Assembly (NCBI GenBank): GCA_005791855.1
Contig: SXUH01000118.1
Coordinates: forward strand, 1 to 5,152
Direction: 5' to 3'
DNA length: 5,152 nucleotides
From: Bdellovibrionales bacterium
Lineage (GTDB): Bacteria > Bdellovibrionota > Bacteriovoracia > Bacteriovoracales > Bacteriovoracaceae
How positions within the stretch are numbered: position 1 is the stretch's first letter; every line of letters begins with the position of its first letter. The translations under genes and the position numbers were made by a program. Below, in pieces: positions 1 through 5,152 of the stretch. The notes under the pieces were generated by a model that had not been told where the DNA came from, ran no database searches, and was given only the letters and a program-made list of their open reading frames with translations.

Positions 1-1251
1 ATCGTCGTCGTTTCCGCCACTTCGGGCACCACCGACAAGCTCATCGAAGTTGCCAAAACCGCTTCCACCGGAAACGTCGAAGACTGCCAGAGATGTGTCT
101 TCCAGATCAAGGAGCGGCACCTTTCTTTATTAAAGCAGACCGGGAACAACCAAGAAACTCTCCAGATCCTCGAAGGCTACTTCACCGAGCTCGAGCTCCT
201 GGTGCAAAATCTTACCCTCTTAAAAGAGCTCACTCCGAGGGCCCACGACCACATCCTAAGCCTCGGCGAACGGATGTCCTCCCTCCTCTTCCGAGACGTG
301 ATGAAGCAGAGTCTTCCGAACAAGACCGTCTCGCTCCTGGACGCGAGGAGCGTGATCAAAACGAATTCCAACTTCGGCAAGGCCATCCCGCAGATCGACG
401 TGATCGAGCGGGAGTGCCGGGCCCGGTTGACCCTCGACGGCTCCCGCGTCTACGTCACCCAGGGCTTCATCGGTTCCGACAAGGACGGCAACACCACGGT
501 GCTTGGCCGCGGCGGGAGCGACTACTCGGCCGCCCTCATCGCCGAAGGCGTGGGTGCCAGTACTCTGGAGATCTGGACAGACGTCGCGGGAGTCGCCACC
601 ACCGATCCCCGGCTCTGTCCTGAGGCCCGGATCATCTCCGACTTAAGTTACTCGGAAGCGGCCGAGATGGCCCAGTACGGAGCGAAGATTCTCCACCCGG
701 CCACCATCGCACCGGCGGTGAGGAAATCCATCCCGGTGTTCGTCGGCAGCAGCTTCGATAAAGACCTCCCGGGAACCTGGATCAGGGCCGCCGTCGACCA
801 CAGACCCGCGGTGCGGGCGATCACCAAGCGGAGCGCCCAGTCCTTACTCACGGTCACCACCCCGAGCATGTTCAACGCCTACGGCTTCATGAGTGAGATC
901 TTCGGGATCTTCAGCAAGCACTTCATCTCCGTCGACTGCGTCACCACCTCGGAGATCAGCGTGGCGATCACCGTGGACGCGGCCACCCTCGAGAACGAAA
1001 GATTCCTCACGGACCTGCGGCAGGTGGGGATCGTCAACATCGAAGACGGCTACTCCCTGGTCTCCCTCATCGGAAACGACCTCTACAGTAGGCCCAAGCT
1101 CGCCAAGGCCGTCTTCACCACCATCGAAGACTCCAACATCCGGATGATGAGCCTCGGGGCGAGCCCGTACAACTTTAACTTCCTGGTGAAGGACGAGGAC
1201 TCGAAGTCCTGCATCCAGAAGCTCCACCGGGCCCTCATCGAGGCCGTATGA
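1..1251 (+). CDS. lysC: Aspartate kinase, monofunctional lysine-sensitive type (5' partial)
   Basis: Cytoplasmic enzyme that phosphorylates L-aspartate to aspartyl-4-phosphate, the first committed step to lysine, threonine and methionine. The frame is open from base 1 and gives 416 residues; compared with E. coli LysC (449 residues) about 35 N-terminal residues with the KFGGTS motif lie outside the window. Seen, numbering from base 1: VVVSATSGTTDKLI at 2-15, SLGERMS at 87-93 (E90 aspartate binding), GFIG at 155-158, LGRGGSDYSA at 168-177, WTD at 192-194, TTDPR at 200-204, GAKILHPA at 227-234. Two ACT domains follow (about 282-326 and 353-397). The first keeps the residues aligned with E. coli lysine-site positions M318, G323, D340, T344, S345 and T352, so I infer feedback inhibition by lysine. 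No dehydrogenase domain is fused. The GTG at 202 is an internal codon, since kinase motifs precede it. The stop overlaps the dapB start (ATGA), suggesting translational coupling. Confidence 0.95.
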   Translation: MVVVSATSGTTDKLIEVAKTASTGNVEDCQRCVFQIKERHLSLLKQTGNNQETLQILEGYFTELELLVQNLTLLKELTPRAHDHILSLGERMSSLLFRDVMKQSLPNKTVSLLDARSVIKTNSNFGKAIPQIDVIERECRARLTLDGSRVYVTQGFIGSDKDGNTTVLGRGGSDYSAALIAEGVGASTLEIWTDVAGVATTDPRLCPEARIISDLSYSEAAEMAQYGAKILHPATIAPAVRKSIPVFVGSSFDKDLPGTWIRAAVDHRPAVRAITKRSAQSLLTVTTPSMFNAYGFMSEIFGIFSKHFISVDCVTTSEISVAITVDAATLENERFLTDLRQVGIVNIEDGYSLVSLIGNDLYSRPKLAKAVFTTIEDSNIRMMSLGASPYNFNFLVKDEDSKSCIQKLHRALIEAV

Positions 1252-1913
1252 GGATCGCGCTCCTCGGAAGGGGGAAAACCGGATCCAAGGTCCTCGAGCT
1301 CTCCGCCCACGCGGTGGAGGTTTTCGACCGGAGCCGGCCCGCGACCTACGAAGCCTTGAAGGAGTTCGACGTCATCATCTCCTTCCTGCCGGGAGACGCC
1401 TTCCGGGAACTGATCCCGCTGCTGCTCGAAACGAAGCGGCCCGTGGTCACCGGATCCACCGGCTTCGCCTGGCCCGCGGACTTCGACCGGGTGCTGAAGG
1501 AGAAGGGGCTTGCCTGGATCCACGCCACGAACTTCTCCCTCGGCGTGGTGGTCCTGAAACAGTTGATCCAGCGCCTAGGCCAGGTTTCGTCTCTCTTTCC
1601 GAAGAAGGAGCTCTCCATCCACGAAGTTCACCACACCAAGAAGGTCGACGCCCCGAGCGGGACCGCGCTCTCCATGAAGGAATGGCTGCACCAGGACTGC
1701 GCCATCACCTCCGAACGCACGGGAGACGTGGTGGGCTTGCACACCCTGACCCTTGCCACACCTTCGGAGACCATTACTCTTGGCCACGAAGCCAAGGACC
1801 GGGGCCTCTTCGCCGAGGGAGCGCTCTGGGCCGCGGACTACCTAGTTTCCAAACCCCTAACCCCGGGACTCCATCCATTTCAGAAAGTCGTGGAAACCCA
1901 CCTTTCTCTATAA
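1248..1913 (+). CDS. dapB: 4-hydroxy-tetrahydrodipicolinate reductase, short form
   Basis: Reduces the DapA product to tetrahydrodipicolinate with NAD(P)H in the cytoplasm. The 221-residue protein has an N-terminal Rossmann glycine motif (GRGKTG at 7-12), VTGSTGF at 67-73, ATNFSLG at 93-99, and the family signature EVHHTKKVDAPSGTAL at 126-141, in which H128 and K132 align with catalytic His159 and Lys163 of E. coli. GDVVGLHT (159-166) and the segment from HEAKDRGLFAEGAL (180-193) complete the C-terminal domain. It is about 50 residues shorter than E. coli DapB (273), mostly in the N-terminal half. The glycine motif lacks the usual GRMG ending, and SFLPG stands where most DapBs have a DFT-like motif. 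D27-R28 at the end of the second strand would fit NADH use, possibly with NADPH (inference). ATG at 1248 overlaps the lysC stop, with a weak GAGG at 1240-1243. The catalytic domain is complete, so it is probably active. Confidence 0.94.
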   Translation: MRIALLGRGKTGSKVLELSAHAVEVFDRSRPATYEALKEFDVIISFLPGDAFRELIPLLLETKRPVVTGSTGFAWPADFDRVLKEKGLAWIHATNFSLGVVVLKQLIQRLGQVSSLFPKKELSIHEVHHTKKVDAPSGTALSMKEWLHQDCAITSERTGDVVGLHTLTLATPSETITLGHEAKDRGLFAEGALWAADYLVSKPLTPGLHPFQKVVETHLSL

Positions 1914-1917
1914 AGGA
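1912..1917 (+). promoter_or_regulatory. Ribosome binding site of dapA
   Basis: AAAGGA lies six bases before the ATG at 1924 and overlaps the last base pairs of the dapB stop codon. The 10-base dapB-dapA gap consists almost entirely of this site, so there is no room for a separate promoter. Confidence 0.75.
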
Positions 1918-1923
1918 ACAGCT

Positions 1924-2814
1924 ATGAACATCACTCAGTACGCACTCTGGACCGCGGTCGTCACTCCCCTTCTGGAAACCTCCACGGTGGACTTCGAAAG
2001 CCTCACCCGCTTGGTGAAGCAGCAGGAAGAGGCCGGCAACGGTCTCCTCATCCTGGGCAGTACCGCCGAGGCCCTGAACCTCAGCCTTTCGACGAAGAAA
2101 GCGATCATCGAGCACGTGGTGAAGCTCAAGCCAAGGCTTCCGATCTGCGTGGGAGTCGGGGGCCATCTGATGGAAGAATGCCTCGAGTGGGTGAAGTACC
2201 TCGAGACCCTTCCCATCGACGCCTACCTCATGGTCACTCCCCTCTACGCCAAGCCCGGGGCCCGGGGACAGTACCAGTGGTTCAAGACCCTCCTGGACGC
2301 GGTCACAAGACCGGTCATGCTCTACAACGTCCCGGGCCGGACGGCCGTGGCCTTGAACCTCGAAGCCGTCGCCCGTCTCTCGACTCACAGGAACTTCTGG
2401 GCGATCAAGGAGGCCAGCGGCTCGGTGGAGAAGTTCAAGGAGTACCTGAAGGCCGCGGGCGGGAAGCCGGTCTTCTGCGGCGACGACGCCCTCCTGCCGG
2501 ATTTCGCCATGGCCGGATCCAGCGGCCTCATCAGCGTGGCCTCGAACGCCTGGCCCCGCGAAACCAATCTCTACGTGAAGCAATGTCTCGGCAGGACCTT
2601 CGACGCCAAGGAGCTCTGGACCAACGCCTCGAACAGCCTCTTCGTGGTGAGCAACCCGGTCCCCGTGAAGCGGCTCCTGTTCGAGCGCCGGGACATCAAG
2701 TCTCCCGTCATGGCCCTCCCCCTCTCCCACGAAGACATGGCGAGCGCCGAACCGGTGCTCCGGGCGCACGCGGACGTCACCCGATGGTACAACTCTCAAA
2801 AGGATCGAACATGA
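1924..2814 (+). CDS. dapA: 4-hydroxy-tetrahydrodipicolinate synthase
   Basis: Class I aldolase (TIM barrel) that condenses pyruvate with aspartate-4-semialdehyde through a Schiff base. The 296-residue length is close to E. coli DapA (292). K162 in AIKEAS is the Schiff-base lysine. Y134 and R139 in YNVPGRT, and Y108 in VTPLY, match E. coli Y133, R138 and Y107. The usual GTTGE motif reads GSTAE (45-49), so the catalytic Thr44 is Ser46, keeping the hydroxyl. GDD at 186-188, GSSGLISVASN at 198-208 and NPVPVKRLL at 244-252 are further family marks. R139 and the operon favour DapA over sialate lyase or other relatives. Most residues aligned with the E. coli lysine allosteric site differ: S48 to A50, H53 to L55, H56 to K58, N80 to H81, Y106 to L107; only E84 stays (E85). 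I infer weak or absent lysine inhibition. The TGA overlaps the dapD ATG by four bases. Confidence 0.93.
   Translation: MNITQYALWTAVVTPLLETSTVDFESLTRLVKQQEEAGNGLLILGSTAEALNLSLSTKKAIIEHVVKLKPRLPICVGVGGHLMEECLEWVKYLETLPIDAYLMVTPLYAKPGARGQYQWFKTLLDAVTRPVMLYNVPGRTAVALNLEAVARLSTHRNFWAIKEASGSVEKFKEYLKAAGGKPVFCGDDALLPDFAMAGSSGLISVASNAWPRETNLYVKQCLGRTFDAKELWTNASNSLFVVSNPVPVKRLLFERRDIKSPVMALPLSHEDMASAEPVLRAHADVTRWYNSQKDRT
2801..2804 (+). promoter_or_regulatory. Ribosome binding site of dapD
   Basis: AGGA, inside a longer run AAAAGGA (2798-2804), sits six bases before the ATG at 2811. It decides the dapD start: the dapD frame stays open far upstream, back to about 2178, but that upstream part only overlaps dapA in another frame and shows no DapD homology. 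Confidence 0.75.
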
Positions 2815-3566
2815 ATTGGCAAGAAACCCTCGACCTCTTAGAAAAGGGCCTGGTCCGCTCGGCCGTGAAGGAAAACGGAAAGTGGGTCGCGCAGAAGGAA
2901 GTCAAGGAAGCCATCCTCGCCGCCTTCAAGGCCGGCGAACTCAAGGAATTCTCCGACGCGAACTTCCCGGGCTTCGTGGACAAGCACAATCTCGCTCCGC
3001 GGAGGTTCACCCCGGAAGAAAAGGTCCGGATGGTTCCGGGAGGCTCGTCGGTGCGCCGGGGGTCCTTCGTCGCCCAAGGTGTGATCATCATGCCGCCGGC
3101 CTACATCAACGTCGGCGCCTACGTGGACTCCGGGACCATGGTTGACAGCCACGCTCTGGTAGGAAGCTGCGCTCAGATCGGGAAGAACGTGCACCTCTCT
3201 GCCGGCGTGCAGATCGGCGGAGTCCTCGAACCCGTGGGCCAGACGCCGGTGGTGATCGAAGACAACGCCTTCGTCGGCGCCGGTGCCATCATCGTGGAAG
3301 GCGTGCAGGTGAGCGAGGGGGCGGTGATCGCTCCGGGGGTCGTCCTCTCGAAGGGTGTGCCGGTCTACGACTGCGTGAACGAGCGGATCCTGGGCCCCGG
3401 CGAACCCATCCCGCCCCACGCGGTGGTGGTCACCGGATCGAGGCCCGCGTCCGCGAATCTCGCCTGGGCCAATGGCCTCGGGCTCCAGCTGAGATGCGCC
3501 CTGATCATCAAGTACAAAGACGCGAAGACCTCGGCGGCCCTCGAGCTCGAAACCCTCCTGAGGTAG
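2811..3566 (+). CDS. dapD: Tetrahydrodipicolinate N-succinyltransferase
   Basis: Transfers succinyl from succinyl-CoA to tetrahydrodipicolinate, opening the succinylase branch; DapC and DapE homologues are therefore expected elsewhere in the genome. The 251-residue protein has a short helical N-terminal domain (LLEKGLVRSAVKENGKWV at 9-26 resembles the E. coli segment around 37-54). A left-handed beta-helix of hexapeptide repeats follows, with NVGAYVDSGTMVD at 100-112, GSCAQIGKNVHLS at 118-130 and QIGGVLEP at 134-141. The C-terminus, from about 228 (RCALIIKYKDAKT to ETLLR), is the acyl-CoA side of the family. D112 aligns with catalytic Asp141 of the mycobacterial and E. coli enzymes. The position of Glu189 is I160 (GAGAIIVEG where E. 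coli has GARSEVVEG). About 20 residues shorter than E. coli DapD (274), mainly before the helix. The start at 2811 is set by the ATGA overlap with dapA and its ribosome site. DapH (acetyl-type) is the alternative, but the N-terminal domain argues for DapD. Confidence 0.94.
   Translation: MNWQETLDLLEKGLVRSAVKENGKWVAQKEVKEAILAAFKAGELKEFSDANFPGFVDKHNLAPRRFTPEEKVRMVPGGSSVRRGSFVAQGVIIMPPAYINVGAYVDSGTMVDSHALVGSCAQIGKNVHLSAGVQIGGVLEPVGQTPVVIEDNAFVGAGAIIVEGVQVSEGAVIAPGVVLSKGVPVYDCVNERILGPGEPIPPHAVVVTGSRPASANLAWANGLGLQLRCALIIKYKDAKTSAALELETLLR
3560..3564 (+). promoter_or_regulatory. Ribosome binding site that sets a TTG start
   Basis: GAGGT spans the last codon and first stop base of dapD and lies five bases before TTG at 3570. 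It supports TTG as the true start of the decarboxylase gene: the first in-frame ATG would be at residue 150, after the PLP lysine, and the in-frame TAG at 3564 rules out a start further upstream. Confidence 0.72.
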
Positions 3567-3569
3567 GCC

Positions 3570-4766
3570 TTGGACCGACAGACCCAGATCCAGGAAGTCA
3601 TCAACCGCTTCGGCGCAAGCTTCTACTTCTACGACCTGGACGGGTTCGAGGATCACCTCGGCGCGATCAGACGGATCTTGCATCCGGACATCAAGGTCTG
3701 GTACGCGACCAAGGCCAATCCCCTCTCCGAGGTCCTGCGGATCCTCCGGAAGACTGGCTTCGGGGCCGACGTCGCAAGCCTCGGTGAGCTCCACCAGGTC
3801 ACGAGCGCTGGCTTCGAACCCCGGGACCTCATCGCCACCGGGCCCGCGAAGTCCAAGCACTACCTGGGAAGCCTCCTGAGTGCGAAGGTCAACACCATCG
3901 TCGTCGAGAGCCTGAACCAGCTCCGGGACCTGAATGACCTCTGCGAGAAGACCGGACTCAAGCAGAACGTCCTCCTGCGGGTCCAGCTCGCCTGGGAATC
4001 CGAAGGCGAGAGCTTCATGGGCGGCCCGGGGATCACTCCCTTCGGCCTAGGCCCGGAGGACTGGAAGCGCATCGACGTGCGCTCCTACCCGCACCTGAAC
4101 TTCCTCGGGCTCCACTGCTTCCAGTGGGGGAACGTCCTGAGCGCCGATGAGCTGCGCACGATCTGGACCCGGACCATCCGGGACTGCGGCGACCTCGCCC
4201 GGGACCTCGGCATCGAGCTCGACGTCCTCGACCTGGGCGGAGGCCTTGGCTTCTCCTACCAGGACGACCGGGAGATCTCCTTCGCGGATGTCCACGACTT
4301 ACTTCTGGAGCTCAAGGCCGAGTTCGCGCTCAAGAAGATCTGGCTCGAGCTCGGTCGCTTCACCATCGGGAAGTTCGGCTCCTACCTGACCCGGGTGGTG
4401 GACATCAAGTCCGTCCGCGGAAAGGACTTCGTCGTCACCGAAGGCGGCATCAACCACTTGGCCCGCCCGGCGCTGGTGGGAGAGTCCTTCCCGTGTAGGC
4501 CGCTCGTCTGGGACGAGGCGTCTCCGACGAAGACCTATTCCATCCACGGCCCCCTCTGCACGGCCCTCGATCACCTGGGAACCTACGCCCTGCCGGTGAG
4601 CCTCAAGGTGGGAGACTGGCTCGAGTTCTCCAAGGTCGGGGCCTACGGCTTCACCGAATCCATGCCCTACTTCCTCTGCCACAGTTCCGTGGGAGAGGCC
4701 TTCGCGTACAAGGATGAGCTGTGCGTGCCGCGGGCGCCGACGGCGAACCTCGAGTGGATGGTGTGA
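3570..4766 (+). CDS. lysA: Diaminopimelate decarboxylase-like PLP enzyme (LysA family, divergent active site)
   Basis: Fold-type III PLP decarboxylase of 398 residues; as last gene of a dap operon it most likely converts meso-diaminopimelate to lysine. In the N-terminal alanine-racemase-like barrel, K48 in YATKANP is the PLP Schiff-base lysine; GADVASLGEL at 65-74, VES at 112-114, TPFGLGPED at 156-164, H182 (PLP stacking position) and the phosphate-binding GGG at 223-225 follow. ELGR at 260-263 replaces the usual EPGR. In the C-terminal sheet domain, RPALV at 299-303 replaces RPALY, CTALD at 330-334 replaces the CES.D motif, and GAYG at 357-360 carries the conserved Tyr359. The HxGSQ region reads HCFQWGN (182-188). 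In DAP decarboxylases the Tyr and Glu of those motifs contact substrate, so specificity is not certain. The CTALD form recalls the BtrK and exosortase-associated decarboxylases (from memory). Start is TTG at 3570, three bases after the dapD stop and in the same frame. Family assignment is firm; lysine function is inferred from context. Confidence 0.8.
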   Translation: MDRQTQIQEVINRFGASFYFYDLDGFEDHLGAIRRILHPDIKVWYATKANPLSEVLRILRKTGFGADVASLGELHQVTSAGFEPRDLIATGPAKSKHYLGSLLSAKVNTIVVESLNQLRDLNDLCEKTGLKQNVLLRVQLAWESEGESFMGGPGITPFGLGPEDWKRIDVRSYPHLNFLGLHCFQWGNVLSADELRTIWTRTIRDCGDLARDLGIELDVLDLGGGLGFSYQDDREISFADVHDLLLELKAEFALKKIWLELGRFTIGKFGSYLTRVVDIKSVRGKDFVVTEGGINHLARPALVGESFPCRPLVWDEASPTKTYSIHGPLCTALDHLGTYALPVSLKVGDWLEFSKVGAYGFTESMPYFLCHSSVGEAFAYKDELCVPRAPTANLEWMV

Positions 4767-4772
4767 CGGGCC

Positions 4773-5152
4773 CTACTGGTTAAAGAGGACGTTCCCCGGG
4801 GCGATGGTCGAGAGGAAGAAATTATCCCCGAGCTGCCCGCCGTCGCCCTCTCCCCAGCACCGGAGATCCCCGAGGGAATCCGTCACGCAGGTATGGTACG
4901 AACCGAGGGCAATCTCCGCCACGTCCGTGGCGCCGGAGATGGTCACGGGGAGGTGCTGGTCGGCGAAGGGCGCGCTCTTCTCGAGCTGCCCGCTGCTCCC
5001 GTCACCCCAGCACTTCATCGTTCCTCCGGCCAGGAGCGCGCAGCTGTGGAAGTCTCCGACGGCGACGGAGATCGCACCGCTCACACCCGCCGCCTGCACC
5101 GGCGTGGTCCGCAGGGTCGTCGTTCCGTCTCCGAGCTGGCCCTGGTCATTGG
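4773..5152 (-). CDS. RCC1-repeat protein, C-terminal part (5' partial)
   Basis: The frame is open from the window edge (last full codon 5148-5150) to TAG at 4773-4775 and encodes the final 125 residues of a longer protein. Parts of three regulator-of-chromosome-condensation (RCC1) beta-propeller repeats are visible: GQLGDGTT at 4-11, then HSC at 35-37 with CWG at 47-49 and GQL at 54-56, then HTC at 86-88 with CWG at 98-100 and GQLGD at 105-109. The period is 50-51 residues, as usual for RCC1 blades. Each full repeat carries two cysteines in a C-x(9)-CWG pattern, frequent in predicted exported RCC1-like proteins of bacteria; disulfides outside the cytoplasm are an inference, because the signal peptide region is not in the window. 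The protein ends shortly after the last repeat with no sorting domain or membrane segment. The GTG at 5097-5099 is an internal codon. Function and partner are unknown; it has no evident link to lysine synthesis. Confidence 0.87.
   Translation of the reverse strand, partial: NDQGQLGDGTTTLRTTPVQAAGVSGAISVAVGDFHSCALLAGGTMKCWGDGSSGQLEKSAPFADQHLPVTISGATDVAEIALGSYHTCVTDSLGDLRCWGEGDGGQLGDNFFLSTIAPGNVLFNQ

Noticed and set aside
202..1251. Aspartate kinase starting at the GTG codon at 202
   Set aside because: The same frame is open from base 1 and encodes the conserved VVVSATSGTTDKLI segment, so the GTG is internal and the gene begins upstream of the window.
840..1251. An internal start in lysC making a separate ACT-domain beta subunit, as in B. 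subtilis aspartokinase II
   Set aside because: The in-frame ATG at 868, at the start of the ACT region, has no Shine-Dalgarno-like sequence before it, and the protein is of the E. coli AKIII type, which has no such subunit.
1774..2799. Long open frame on the - strand opposite dapA
   Set aside because: It lies opposite dapA and the end of dapB, which have clear family motifs, and its translation shows no recognisable motif. Long antisense frames are usual in GC-rich genes.
2178..2810. A long N-terminal extension of DapD running back to 2178
   Set aside because: It lies entirely within dapA in another frame, is rich in Arg, Pro and Gly as expected of a GC-rich shadow, and DapD homology begins just after the ATG at 2811, which has a good ribosome site.
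2838..3860. Long open frame on the - strand opposite dapD and the start of the decarboxylase gene
   Set aside because: Its composition (many Asp, Glu, Gly, Val, His) is what the antisense of GC-rich coding DNA gives; no domain or start context supports it.
4768..4773. GGGCCC palindrome as a bidirectional terminator
   Set aside because: A six-base palindrome with no loop and no T-tract on either side cannot form a credible intrinsic terminator.
5097..5099. GTG as the start of a small 108-residue RCC1 protein
   Set aside because: The frame stays open to the window edge and encodes a further RCC1 segment (GQLGDGTT) upstream of this codon, so it is internal to a longer gene.

Overview
The window holds most of a lysine (meso-diaminopimelate) biosynthesis operon on the + strand, followed tail-to-tail by the end of a surface-type RCC1-repeat gene on the - strand. 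The order is lysC (5' end cut by the window edge), dapB, dapA, dapD, then a LysA-family decarboxylase. I see no RNA gene, mobile element, CRISPR array or recognisable terminator. The first promoter must lie upstream of base 1, because the window opens inside lysC.

Organism: base composition is GC-rich (roughly 60% by eye) with strong G/C at third codon positions. The aspartokinase resembles E. coli LysC (AKIII), and DapD implies the succinylase branch. RCC1 repeats with a pair of cysteines per unit are frequent in predicted surface proteins of delta-type Gram-negative bacteria (Myxococcota, Bdellovibrionota and relatives). A GC-rich Gram-negative bacterium of that kind is my best guess, at low confidence.

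Layout: lysC 1-1251 overlaps dapB 1248-1913 by four bases (ATGA). A 10-base gap with a good ribosome site leads to dapA 1924-2814, which overlaps dapD 2811-3566, again through ATGA. Three bases later a TTG codon with a GAGGT site starts the decarboxylase gene (3570-4766). Its stop lies six bases from the stop of the RCC1-repeat gene (4773 to beyond 5150, - strand). There is no stretch of 300 bases without a gene.

Pathway: LysC phosphorylates aspartate. Asd, not in the window, makes the semialdehyde. DapA condenses it with pyruvate, DapB reduces the product to tetrahydrodipicolinate, and DapD succinylates that. DapC, DapE and DapF, also absent here, lead to meso-diaminopimelate, which the last gene product probably decarboxylates to lysine.

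This is a familiar pathway and not a new system. The points worth a second look are at residue level. The lysine-sensing ACT residues of LysC are kept while the allosteric residues of DapA are mostly lost. The residue of DapD aligned with the catalytic Glu189 is Ile. The LysA-like enzyme departs from the diaminopimelate-decarboxylase consensus at several active-site positions. Alignments to E. coli and mycobacterial proteins were done from memory.
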